DNA from: Nostocoides sp. Soil756
Lineage (GTDB): Bacteria; Actinomycetota; Actinomycetes; Actinomycetales; Dermatophilaceae
Reading direction: 5' to 3'
NCBI RefSeq assembly: GCF_001428065.1
Contig: NZ_LMSE01000007.1
Span: 179,852-243,851 of the forward strand
Length of the DNA: 64,000 nucleotides
Positions 1 through 8,203 of the stretch are shown piece after piece; position 1 is the stretch's first letter, and each line of letters opens with the position of its first letter. The notes beneath the pieces are model-generated. The model worked only from the letters and a program-made list of their open reading frames with translations. It was not told the origin of the DNA and did not search any database. The position numbers and the translations under genes are program-made.

Positions 1-1521
1 CTCGTCGGACGGGGCGTCGACGGGGTGCTGGCCGGCCTCGGCCGCCGCGGAGGAACCGTCGTCCGTGCCGGTCTCGGCGCCCCGGCTCGGCGCCGCGCCC
101 TCGACCTCGCCCTCGGGCTCGGCGTGGTGCGCGGTGTCGATCCCGACCGCGGCCGCGTCGCGCTCCATGTCGGCGCGGTCCTCGGCCAGCCGCTCTCCTC
201 GCGCCTCGTTCTCGGCCAGCATCGCCGGCTCGTCGGCGCCCCAGTCGCGCTCGGGCGTGGTGTCGTACCGCTCCTCGGCGGAGGCCTCGGCGCCGGCCGC
301 CTCGGCCGGCGCGTCGTCGCCGTGCTCGTCCGCGAGCGCTTCGGGGTCGGCCGCGGCGGCGGGGGTGTCCTCGTCCTGCACCGCGTCGTCCGCGTCGGGG
401 GCTTCGTGCGGGCCACCCCATTCGTTGGAGGGGGTCTGCGCGTCCCGGGCGGCGTCGACGGGTGTCTCGTCGTCCGTGGAGGCCGGGGTGGGGTCGTCGA
501 AGGAGCCGGACGTCGTCGTCATGCCCGCCTCCGTACCCGCTGCGGTGCCGGTCCACACCTCTCCCGAACCCGGTGCCCGGTCGGACGCGGACGCCGAGCC
601 GTCGTCGGGCTCCGCCGCGGTCGGCGCGTCGTCGGTGACGTCGCGGTAGTCGGCGGCCGTGGCGATCCGGGCGCTCCGGTCCTCGTCGGGCTCGTCGCTG
701 CGGCCCTCGTCGGGCTCGTCGCTGCGGTCCTCTTCGGGCTCGTCATCGTGCGGTGCCGCCGCGACGGGCGCGACCCGCCCGCCCTCGACGTCGGTGGGCT
801 CGTCCCACCACGCGGCCTCGCCGGAGGCCGCCGGGGCCGGCTCGTCGGCCACTGCGTTCCGGTCTTCGCCGCCCGCGCCGTCCGTCACCCCGACCGGCGC
901 GTCGGCCCGGTCGGCCGCTGCGTCGTCACGGTGCCCGTCGTCGTGCTGCTCGGCCCAGATCCCGGCGCCGACGACGGCGGCCCCCGAAGCCCCCGGCACC
1001 GGGGCGGCCGGGCTGCTCGCCCAGGCCGCGCGCTCGGCATCCTCGCGCCGGGCCCGGGCCTCGGCGCGCGTCTGCGGCTCCCGGTCGAGGTCGTCATCCT
1101 CGGCCCGCTCGGGCTCGTCGACCGCCACGGTGTCGGACGACGGCGACGACGTGCGCACGTCGGGGTCGACCTCGTCGGCGCGCGAGAGCATCGAGGTGTA
1201 GTCGGTGCGGGTCTCCTCGACCGCGGCCCGGTGCTGACCGGCCTCGACGGTGAGCCGGTCGGCCTGGCGGGCCGCCTCCTCCGCCTGCCGCGCGGCGGCC
1301 TCGGCCTCGGCGCGCGCCAGCTCGGCCCGCTCGTCGGCCTGCTGCGCGAACACCTGCTGCCCCGCGAGCGCGCTCGCGACCGCCTCGGCGTCGGCCCGGA
1401 TCCCCGCCGCCTCGACGCGTGCCTCGTCCTTGCGCGCCGCCGACCGTCGGACGAGGAGCAGGACGAGGGCCACCGCGACGACGATGACGAGGAGGAGGAG
1501 GATCAGCTGCGTCGTGGTCAT
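1..1521 (-). CDS. Membrane-anchored coiled-coil protein with long acidic tail (C-terminus outside window)
   Basis: The ATG at 1521 has AGGAAG about 8 bases upstream, and the frame stays open for all 507 codons to the window edge, so the C-terminus is missing. Residues about 5-25 form one hydrophobic helix (LILLLLVIVVAVALVLLLV) followed by RRSAARK, which predicts a single-pass anchor with the bulk in the cytoplasm. Residues about 30-110 are Ala/Glu/Gln/Arg heptad-like, probably coiled coil. The rest is Asp/Glu/Ala/Pro/Ser-rich and probably disordered, with short tandem SDEPDE-type units near residue 260. I do not recognise a family and assign no function. The gene is on the same strand as the ligase gene upstream, 136 bases away. 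Coding is inferred from the start, the RBS and the sensible N-terminus; long frames on the opposite strand are GC artefacts. Confidence 0.75.
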   Translation of the reverse strand, partial: MTTTQLILLLLVIVVAVALVLLLVRRSAARKDEARVEAAGIRADAEAVASALAGQQVFAQQADERAELARAEAEAAARQAEEAARQADRLTVEAGQHRAAVEETRTDYTSMLSRADEVDPDVRTSSPSSDTVAVDEPERAEDDDLDREPQTRAEARARREDAERAAWASSPAAPVPGASGAAVVGAGIWAEQHDDGHRDDAAADRADAPVGVTDGAGGEDRNAVADEPAPAASGEAAWWDEPTDVEGGRVAPVAAAPHDDEPEEDRSDEPDEGRSDEPDEDRSARIATAADYRDVTDDAPTAAEPDDGSASASDRAPGSGEVWTGTAAGTEAGMTTTSGSFDDPTPASTDDETPVDAARDAQTPSNEWGGPHEAPDADDAVQDEDTPAAAADPEALADEHGDDAPAEAAGAEASAEERYDTTPERDWGADEPAMLAENEARGERLAEDRADMERDAAAVGIDTAHHAEPEGEVEGAAPSRGAETGTDDGSSAAAEAGQHPVDAPSDE

Positions 1522-1657
1522 GGCACTTCCTGTCGTGGAGGACACCGTTCAGTAGGCGTCGGCGGCCAACCTACCGCCGCGCGCGCCGCGCGCCACGGTC
1601 GTGCCGCACCGGGATGTGGCGGCCTGCCGGGCCCGGGCGCCGCGACGTCCGTGCTGG

Positions 1658-3286
1658 TCAGAGGCCGAGCTCGGCCACCGTGGCCTGGCGCATCTCGACC
1701 TTGCGGACCTTGCCGGTGACCGTCATCGGGAACTCGTCGACGACCTTGACGTAGCGCGGCACCTTGTAGTGGGCCAGCCGGCCGTCGCAGTACGCCCGCA
1801 CCGCCTCGGCCGTCAGCGGCTCGGCGCCCTCGCGCATCCGGACCCAGGCGCACAGCTCCTCGCCGTACTTCTCGTCGGGTACGCCGATGACCTGGACGTC
1901 CTCGATGTCGGGATGGGTGTAGAGGAACTCCTCGACCTCGCGCGGGTAGACGTTCTCGCCCCCGCGGATGACCATGTCCTTGATCCGGCCGGTGATCTGC
2001 ACGAAGCCGTCGTCGTCCATGACGCCGATGTCGCCGGTGCGCATCCAGCCGTCGACCAGGACCTCGGCGGTCTTCTCGGGCTCCTCCCAGTAGCCGAGCA
2101 TCACCGAGTAGCCCTTGGTGCAGAACTCGCCGGGCGTCCCCCGCGGCACGGTCTCGCCGGTGACGGGGTCGACGACCTTGATCTCGAGGTGCGGGTGCAC
2201 CGAGCCGACCGTGTTGACCTTCTGTTCGAAGGTGTCGTCGACCCGGTTCTGCATCGACACCGGCGAGGTCTCGGTCATGCCGTAGGCGATGGTGACCTCC
2301 TCGATGCCGGACTCGATGAGCCGGGTCATCATCGACGCGGGGCACGGCGAGCCGGCCATGATCCCGGTGCGCACCGAGGACAGGTCGTAGTCGCCGAAGG
2401 TCGGCAGGTTCCACTCGGCGATGAACATCGTCGGCACGCCGTACAGCGAGGTGCAGCGCTCCTCCGCGGTCGCCGCCAGCGTCAGCGCCGGGTCGAAGCC
2501 CGGCGCGGGGATGACCATGCAGGCGCCGTGGCTGATGGCCGCGAGGTTGCCCATCACCATCCCGAAGCAGTGGTAGAAGGGCACCGGGATGCAGATGCGG
2601 TCGGCCTCGGTGTAGCGGCACATCTCGCCGACCAGGTAGCCGTTGTTGAGGATGTTGTGGTGCGAGAGGGTCGCGCCCTTGGGGAAGCCGGTCGTCCCCG
2701 ACGTGTACTGGATGTTGATGGGGTCGTGCGGGTCGAGCTCGCTCGCCACCAAGGTGAGCCGCTCGGGGCTGACCTCGTCGGCCCGGGCGAGCAGGGCGTC
2801 CCACGACTCCTCGCCCAGCACCACCACCTGCTCGAGCGCGGGGCACTCGGTGCGCGCGGCCTCGACCATCGCCACGTAGTCGGAGGTCTTGAACGACGCG
2901 GCAGTGACGAGCATCCGGATGCCGGCCTGGTTCAGGACGTAGGTCAGCTCGTGGGTGCGGTAGGCCGGGTTGATGGTGACCAGGATCGCGCCCACCTTGG
3001 CGGTCGCGAACTGCACCAGCACCCACTCGCTGCGGTTGGGGGCCCAGATGCCGACGCGGTCGCCCTTCTCGATGCCCGCGCCGACGAGCCCGCGGGCCAG
3101 CCGGTCGACCTGCTCGCCGAGCTCGGCGTAGGTGAGGCGCACGCCCTGGGCCCGGTCGACGAGGGCCTCGCGGTCACCGAAGCGCTCGACGGTGGCGTCG
3201 AGGCAGGCCCCGATGGTCTGCTCGAGCAGCGGGGGCTCGAGCGGGCCGACGGTGTGCGACAGCGTGGGGTCGGGCGTGGTGGCCAT
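1658..3286 (-). CDS. Fatty-acid/acyl-CoA ligase, AMP-binding family (FadD/AcsF type)
   Basis: A full-length 542-residue adenylate-forming enzyme that would activate a carboxylic acid with ATP and CoA in the cytoplasm. The P-loop signature YTSGTTGFPKGA is at 194-205, the adenine-binding YGMTETSP at 335-342, RTGDIG near 416, the hinge GRIKDMVIRGGENVYP at 433-448 and the C-terminal catalytic lysine in TGKVRK (K526). All core motifs are intact and the length is normal for medium/long-chain acyl-CoA synthetases. No beta-oxidation genes are adjacent, so the substrate cannot be read from context. A second, truncated member of the same superfamily lies at 51865-52140. Confidence 0.93.
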   Translation of the reverse strand: MATTPDPTLSHTVGPLEPPLLEQTIGACLDATVERFGDREALVDRAQGVRLTYAELGEQVDRLARGLVGAGIEKGDRVGIWAPNRSEWVLVQFATAKVGAILVTINPAYRTHELTYVLNQAGIRMLVTAASFKTSDYVAMVEAARTECPALEQVVVLGEESWDALLARADEVSPERLTLVASELDPHDPINIQYTSGTTGFPKGATLSHHNILNNGYLVGEMCRYTEADRICIPVPFYHCFGMVMGNLAAISHGACMVIPAPGFDPALTLAATAEERCTSLYGVPTMFIAEWNLPTFGDYDLSSVRTGIMAGSPCPASMMTRLIESGIEEVTIAYGMTETSPVSMQNRVDDTFEQKVNTVGSVHPHLEIKVVDPVTGETVPRGTPGEFCTKGYSVMLGYWEEPEKTAEVLVDGWMRTGDIGVMDDDGFVQITGRIKDMVIRGGENVYPREVEEFLYTHPDIEDVQVIGVPDEKYGEELCAWVRMREGAEPLTAEAVRAYCDGRLAHYKVPRYVKVVDEFPMTVTGKVRKVEMRQATVAELGL

Positions 3287-3367
3287 GGGGGTCCTTCCGT
3301 TCGACGGTGCCAGGGTGCCCAGCCAACACGGCCCGGGGCGGTGGCGGCAACAGCGGGGCGGACTCGA

Positions 3368-4828
3368 TCAGGGGGACGGGCGGGGGGTGGGGCGGCTCAG
3401 CCGGTCGAGGACCCTGAGGAGCAGGGCCTCGCGGACCGCCGGCGGGCAGGCGTCGAGCAGCGCGTTGACCGGCGCCATCCGGTCGGGCAGGTCGATGCTC
3501 CCGCCCTCCCCGGAGAGTCCGGCGGCGGCGAGCAGCCCGGTGAAGGTGGCCTCGTCGAGGCTGCCCGGGTCCAGGCTCGCGAGCATCCCGCCGAGGCCGG
3601 GGTCGACCGCCACCGGGCCGGCGGCGCGGGCGGCGGTGGTGGTGGTGCGCAGCGCCTCGAGGAAGTCGGGCACCGATGGCGCGGTGGCGGCCGAGAGGGT
3701 GAGGTGCAGGGTGGGCGGCACCGCGCCGAAGGCCATCTGCGGCTGGGTGAACCAGCCCCGCTCGAGCATCCCGTCGGCCAGCGAGAAGACGTCGCAGGTG
3801 TCGTCGGTGGTCAGCGCCAGGAGGGTCGAGTCGGGCGCGACCAGGACCCGCAGGCCGTCGATGCGTTCGACCCCGGCGGCGAGCTCGAGCGTCGCCCGGC
3901 GCGCCTGCTGGGCGAGCCGCGCGTAGCCGTCGGCCCCGATGTGGCGGGTCACGGCCCAGGCCGCCGCCAGCGGGCCGCCCGACTTGGTCGACTGCGCCGT
4001 GGTGTTGAGCATCGTGTAGCCGGGCCAGGCCGCCGAGGCGAACAGGTGCCCGCGGCGCAGGCTGGCGTCCCGGTGCAGCAGGAGCGAGACGCCCTTGGGG
4101 GTGTAGGCGTACTTGTGCAGGTCGACGCTGATGCTGGTGACGCCCTCGACGGCGAAGGTCCAGGGCGGGAGGTGGTCGAGGTGGGGTAGGACCCAGCCGC
4201 CGATGCAGGCGTCGACGTGGCAGCGGATGCCGCGGGCCGCGGCCAGCGCGGCCACCTCGGCCACGGGGTCGACGACGCCATGGGCGTATGAGGGGGCCGA
4301 GGCCACCACCAGCACGGTCGAGTCGTCGACGGCCTCGGCCATCGCGGCCGCGTCGGCCCGCAGCGTCACGGGGTCGACGTCGACGACGACCGGCCGCACC
4401 CCGAGGTAGGAGGCGGCCTTGAGGAAGGCGGCGTGGGCGCTGGCGGGCAGGACCATGCTCGGGGTGGTGACGTGGGGCGCGCCCTTGCGGGCCGCCAGGA
4501 CGGCCAGCAGGATCGACTCGGTGCCGCCCGAGGTCGCGGACCCCACGAACCCGTCGGGCGCGTCGAGCAGGGCGCCGGCCAGCGCGACGAGGTCGTTCTC
4601 CATCCGCTGCAGCGAGGGGAAGGCGGTGGGGTCGAGGCCGTTCGACGACGCGAACATGGCGAGCGCCTCGCGGCCCAGGGCGTCGGCGTCGGCCAGACCG
4701 GAGTCGTACACGTAGGCGAGCGTGCGGCCCCCGTGGGTCGGCAGGTCGGCCGCCTGCATCCGGCGCAGCTCGGCGAGCACCCGGCCGGCGGCCGGGCCGG
4801 AGGCGAAGGGCGGCGGCGCGTCGGTCAT
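3368..4828 (-). CDS. Group II PLP-dependent decarboxylase / sphingosine-1-phosphate-lyase-like protein
   Basis: A 486-residue fold-type I PLP enzyme. The SVDLHKYAYTPKG motif supplies the Schiff-base lysine (about K239), and HVDACIGGW supplies the cofactor Asp/His surroundings. The pattern is closest to the sphingosine phosphate lyase / aromatic-glutamate decarboxylase group, so it probably cleaves or decarboxylates an amine-containing substrate. The start at 4828 overlaps the stop of the upstream MFS gene by 4 bases (ATGA), so the two are translationally coupled; the carrier may import its substrate or export its product (inference). A Pro-rich C-terminal tail ends the protein. The substrate cannot be read from sequence. 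Confidence 0.85.
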   Translation of the reverse strand: MTDAPPPFASGPAAGRVLAELRRMQAADLPTHGGRTLAYVYDSGLADADALGREALAMFASSNGLDPTAFPSLQRMENDLVALAGALLDAPDGFVGSATSGGTESILLAVLAARKGAPHVTTPSMVLPASAHAAFLKAASYLGVRPVVVDVDPVTLRADAAAMAEAVDDSTVLVVASAPSYAHGVVDPVAEVAALAAARGIRCHVDACIGGWVLPHLDHLPPWTFAVEGVTSISVDLHKYAYTPKGVSLLLHRDASLRRGHLFASAAWPGYTMLNTTAQSTKSGGPLAAAWAVTRHIGADGYARLAQQARRATLELAAGVERIDGLRVLVAPDSTLLALTTDDTCDVFSLADGMLERGWFTQPQMAFGAVPPTLHLTLSAATAPSVPDFLEALRTTTTAARAAGPVAVDPGLGGMLASLDPGSLDEATFTGLLAAAGLSGEGGSIDLPDRMAPVNALLDACPPAVREALLLRVLDRLSRPTPRPSP

Positions 4829-6210
4829 CGGGCGACCTCCCGGTCGGGTCGGTAGTGGCGCAGGAGCAGCAGCGAGAGGGCCACCAGCACGGCCGGCACG
4901 ACGGTGAAGCCGAGCGCGATGGCGGTGCGGGCGGAGGAGGGCTGTGCGGCGGCGGCGTCGGTCGAGGACACGTAGCCGCCGAGGGTCAAGGCGCCCGCGT
5001 AGAGGAAGGGCCCGAGGGCCAGGCCCAGGGTCTCGCCGGCCGTCCACACCCCGGTGTAGGTGCCGGCGCGGTCCTCGCCGGTGCGGGCGGTGTCGGCGGC
5101 GGCGACGTCGGGCAGCATCGCGAGCGGGAACATCTGGCAGGCGGCGTAGCCCACCCCGACGACCGCCACGGTGGCCGCGGTGGCGGCGAGGCCGAGCGGC
5201 ACCGCAGCGAGGGTGGCGAGCGCGCCCAGCCCCAGGAGCAGCGAGCCCCAGAGGTAGCCGGTGCGCTTGCCACGGGCCCGCCCGACCCGCTGCCACAGCG
5301 GGGTGACGAGAAGGGCCGGCCCGACGAAGCAGACGAAGAGCACGCTGGATGCCGCCGGGCTGCCCAGCAGGATGCGCGCCACGTAATCGACACCGGCCAG
5401 CATCGAGCCGGTGGCCAGCGCCTGCAGCACGAACACGCCCAGCAGCGAGCGGAACTCGCGCGACGCGGCGACCACGCGCAGCTGGTCGCGCAGGCTGCCG
5501 CCGGCCGTCGCGGCCCGGCTGGTGGGGACCGTGCGGGTGCCCCACCAGGCGCCGAGGGTGCCGAGGGCGATGAGCGCGCCGACGAACAGCCCCACACCGC
5601 GGTAGCCCCACGTGGGCCCGAGGGCATCGCGGACCACCGGGGCCAGGCCGCCGCTGACCAGGATGGCGAGGGCGAGCACGGCCACCCGCCAGGTCATCAG
5701 CCGGGTGCGCTCGTCGTAGTCGTCGGTCATCTCGGCCGGCATCGCCACGTACGGCACCTGGAAGAACGCGTAGGCGGTGGCGCAGCCGAGGAAGGCCACG
5801 ACGACCCAGGCGGTGGCGATCCCGGTGGGTGCGGTGGGGCCGGAGAACAGGAGGACGAACAGCACGGCGAGGAGCAGACCGGCCCGCAGCAGGAAGGGCC
5901 GGCGACGGCCGCCGGGGTGGGTGGACCGGTCGCTGATGCGGCCCGCCACCGGGTTGAGCAGGACGTCCCAGGCCTTGGGCAGGAAGACCACGAGCCCGGC
6001 GACCCCGGCGGCCACGCCGAGGCGGTCGGTGAGGTACGGCAGCAGGAGCAGACCCGGGACGGTGCCGAACGAGCCGGTCGCGACCGAGCCGAGGCCGTAC
6101 CCGCGGCGGGCCGACGCCGGGAGGGCACCAGCCGCGCCGAGTGCGTCGGCATGGCCGGGCACGCTCGGGGCGCGGCGGCCCGGGGGCCGACCTGCTGCGT
6201 CGGAGGTCAT
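4825..6210 (-). CDS. MFS_2/GPH-type transporter
   Basis: A 461-residue polytopic membrane protein with about 12 hydrophobic helices. The loop after the second helix, GRISDRSTHPGGRRRPFLL, is the typical D-R-S-x-GGRRRP-type motif of glycoside-pentoside-hexuronide:cation symporters (MelB-like). The N-terminal 40 residues are Pro/Ala-rich and cytoplasmic. The ATG at 6210 was chosen because longer frames read through the divergent intergenic region. It forms a two-gene operon with the PLP decarboxylase (4-base overlap). Substrate unknown: a sugar by family, but the partner enzyme suggests an amine or amino acid. Confidence 0.85.
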   Translation of the reverse strand: MTSDAAGRPPGRRAPSVPGHADALGAAGALPASARRGYGLGSVATGSFGTVPGLLLLPYLTDRLGVAAGVAGLVVFLPKAWDVLLNPVAGRISDRSTHPGGRRRPFLLRAGLLLAVLFVLLFSGPTAPTGIATAWVVVAFLGCATAYAFFQVPYVAMPAEMTDDYDERTRLMTWRVAVLALAILVSGGLAPVVRDALGPTWGYRGVGLFVGALIALGTLGAWWGTRTVPTSRAATAGGSLRDQLRVVAASREFRSLLGVFVLQALATGSMLAGVDYVARILLGSPAASSVLFVCFVGPALLVTPLWQRVGRARGKRTGYLWGSLLLGLGALATLAAVPLGLAATAATVAVVGVGYAACQMFPLAMLPDVAAADTARTGEDRAGTYTGVWTAGETLGLALGPFLYAGALTLGGYVSSTDAAAAQPSSARTAIALGFTVVPAVLVALSLLLLRHYRPDREVAR

Positions 6211-6349
6211 GGGCGGACCATAGCCAGCGCCGGCGGTCGCAGGCCACGACGCGCGGAGGGCGGGGGCAGCGGCGGGCGCGGGGCGGTCGGTGGGCGCGGC
6301 GGGGCGCGGCACGCAGAAGGGGGCGCGGCGCGGCGGGCAGGATGGGGGG

Positions 6350-7027
6350 ATGGGCGAGCGGCGGCGGTTCCGGGGGCGCATCGCCGGCGTGGGCTCGACA
6401 TCCGGGGTGCGGGTGGTCGTGGGGTGGTGGCTCGAGACGCCGTTCGGGCCCTTCGCCGACGTGATGCTCGAGCGGCCCGACGGGCACCGGGTGCTGCTGG
6501 CGCCGAGCGAGCAGGTGGCCGAGCTGGTCTCGACGACGTACACCTTCGACGAGGTGCGCCTCGAACCCGTCACTGTGGCCGGGGCTCCACTTTCTCGCCC
6601 GATGCGGCATGCTTCAGGTCCGCACCCCCACGGTTCCCCGGCGACCCTGAAGGTCCCCCTGTCGGGGTGGTCGGTCGCGACGCCGTCGCTGTCGCTCGCG
6701 CTCGACGTCGGTGGCCGCACCCCGCTCGGCCGGCTGCTCCGGCTCGTGCCGCGTCCGGTCGCGACCAGCCCGGGGTTCGCCACCCTGGCCGACCCGGTCG
6801 CACGCCTGCTGCTGCGGGGGGTCCGCACCCGTGGCGTCGCCCGCGCCGGGCGGCGGGAGTACTACGGCGCCACCGACGTCCGGGGCGTCATCGGGATGCA
6901 CGGCTCGTTCGACGGGCTGGACCTCGGAGCCCTCGCGGCGGTCGACCCGCCGTGCCGCTTCGGCTTCTCGTCCACCCCGCGGCGCCCGTCGGTCACCGAG
7001 GTCAGCACCACCATCGTCGACGCCTGA
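6350..7027 (+). CDS. Conserved actinobacterial hypothetical protein
   Basis: 225 residues from ATG 6350 (MGERRRFRGRIAG). A leaderless start is possible (CAGGAT six bases upstream, a weak -10). There is no signal peptide and no clear membrane helix. The sequence is basic and beta-rich, with WWLETPFGPFADVMLERPDGHRVLLAP near residue 28 and YYGATDVRGVIGMHGSFDGLD near 172. I do not recognise a named domain. It is divergent from the MFS operon and convergent with the DUF559 gene, with a palindromic repeat between the two stops. Confidence 0.7.
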   Translation: MGERRRFRGRIAGVGSTSGVRVVVGWWLETPFGPFADVMLERPDGHRVLLAPSEQVAELVSTTYTFDEVRLEPVTVAGAPLSRPMRHASGPHPHGSPATLKVPLSGWSVATPSLSLALDVGGRTPLGRLLRLVPRPVATSPGFATLADPVARLLLRGVRTRGVARAGRREYYGATDVRGVIGMHGSFDGLDLGALAAVDPPCRFGFSSTPRRPSVTEVSTTIVDA

Positions 7028-7049
7028 GTCGCTCCGGGCCGCCACGCCC

Positions 7050-7113
7050 GGTCGAGGGGCCAGGACACGCGGATGGACGTGCCGAACGCTCCGCATGTCC
7101 TGGCCTCTCGACC
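7050..7113. repeat. 64-bp palindromic repeat, copy A
   Basis: Arms 7050-7073 and 7090-7113 pair at 22 of 24 positions around a 16-base loop; the core arm is GAGGGGCCAGGACACGC. Its right arm matches copy B (8112-8175) at 23 of 24 bases. It lies between two convergent stops, so it may also terminate transcription, but it has no T-run. The near-identical second copy on the other side of the DUF559 gene argues for a dispersed repeat rather than a plain terminator. Confidence 0.85.
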
Positions 7114-7134
7114 TGACCGGGCCGCGGGGCTGCG

Positions 7135-8055
7135 TCACTCGATGCGCAGCGTCGCCGGGTCGACCCCGAGCGCGCCCGCGAACCGCCGGAGCGTCGTGCG
7201 CCGTCGCGGCGGTGACCAGATGTCCTCGGCCCACAGCTCCAGGACGGTCCAGCCCTCGTCGCGCGCGAGTCCGGCCCGCTGGGCGTCGCTGCTCCGGCGG
7301 CGTCGGTCGGCGTGCACCTCGCCCTGGTACTCGCCCACGACCCGCTGTCGGCGCCAGACGAGGTCGCCCTCGAGCAGCCATCCGCCGTTCGCGTCACGCA
7401 CCATGCCGTTCACCTCGGGCTCGGGGAAGCCGGCGCGGACGAACATCAGCCGAGCGCGCGTCTCCATGGGCGATCGGCTCCCGCGCCGCGCGAGGGTGAG
7501 CGCATCCAGCAGCGCTCCCCGCCCACGCGGCCGCACGCGCCGCTCGAGGGCGGCGGACAGCGTCCCGACGGCCAGGGGATGGGGCGGCCCCAGGAGCGCA
7601 TCGGCTGCGACCACGAGGTCGTCGACGGTCATCGAGCCGCCGGGGAGCTCGCCCAGGTCGCACCAGGTGTCCGCACCCCCGACCACCCGGACCCCGTGAC
7701 ACAGCACCACCTCGCGCGACTCGAGACCTCGGTGCCCGCGGCACCCGGCGCGCCGCGTCCTCGAACGGCCGGTGGGGCGCATCACGTCGAGCAGGACCTC
7801 GGACTCCAGGGCCGCGGGGAGGGGCAGCCCGAGCAGCCGAGCGGCCGTGGCGTGCGAGAACGCGGCGTCCGGGGGCAGGGCCACCGCGAACGCCGTGGCC
7901 CGCTCGACGAGCGAGCCCGGCCGGGCCAGCATGCGGACCGCGCGGGTGGGCCGGTGCAGGGCCCGCAGGTCGCCGCCCCGCAGCCCGGCGGCTCGCGCGC
8001 GACCCACCGTGAACGGGCCATCACCCAGCTCCTCCGGCAGCTCGACCCTCCCCAT
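7135..8055 (-). CDS. DUF559 (Vsr-like endonuclease fold) protein
   Basis: 306 residues. The N-terminus (about 10-45) resembles the winged-helix start of AbiEi/type IV antitoxin-like actinobacterial proteins (FTVGRARAAGLRGGDLRALHRPTRAV). The C-terminal ~110 residues carry the DUF559/very-short-patch-repair-like nuclease pattern: RSPMETRAR, LEGDLVWRRQRVVGEYQGEVHADR and DEGWTVLELWAEDIW, giving plausible E, D and E/Q-x-K-like metal ligands. Such genes are common, isolated and of unknown role in Actinobacteria. Here the gene sits exactly between two copies of a 64-bp palindrome (22 bases past its stop, 57 bases before its start). Confidence 0.8.
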   Translation of the reverse strand: MGRVELPEELGDGPFTVGRARAAGLRGGDLRALHRPTRAVRMLARPGSLVERATAFAVALPPDAAFSHATAARLLGLPLPAALESEVLLDVMRPTGRSRTRRAGCRGHRGLESREVVLCHGVRVVGGADTWCDLGELPGGSMTVDDLVVAADALLGPPHPLAVGTLSAALERRVRPRGRGALLDALTLARRGSRSPMETRARLMFVRAGFPEPEVNGMVRDANGGWLLEGDLVWRRQRVVGEYQGEVHADRRRRSSDAQRAGLARDEGWTVLELWAEDIWSPPRRRTTLRRFAGALGVDPATLRIE

Positions 8056-8111
8056 CGCTCCACTGTGTCCCGTGGCGCCGGAGCCCCGCGGTCGTCATCC
8101 ACAGGCACCGG

Positions 8112-8175
8112 GGACGAGAGGCCAGAACACGCCGATGGATGACCGCCGCCGTCCGCGTGTCCTGGCCTCTCGACC
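8112..8175. repeat. 64-bp palindromic repeat, copy B
   Basis: Arms 8112-8135 and 8152-8175 pair at 21 of 24 positions; the loop is 16 bases as in copy A. The arm core is GAGAGGCCAGAACACG, with the complementary CGTGTCCTGGCCTCTCGACC on the right. Same length, same loop size and nearly the same sequence as copy A at 7050-7113. It lies in the gap between the DUF559 gene start and the PQQ dehydrogenase stop, both on the minus strand. Confidence 0.85.
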
Positions 8176-8203
8176 GCGTCCGACGCGCTCCGCGGGCCGG
8201 GGA

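Noticed and set aside
25-1719. Long plus-strand frame opposite the first gene
   Set aside because: It is the shadow of the minus-strand coiled-coil gene: Arg/Gly/Val-rich, no domain, no RBS. The minus frame has a signal-anchor and a good RBS.
3368-6610. 1080-residue minus frame joining intergenic, MFS shadow and decarboxylase
   Set aside because: Only the last 486 residues are a real protein. The first part is Arg/Pro-rich out-of-frame translation of the MFS gene.
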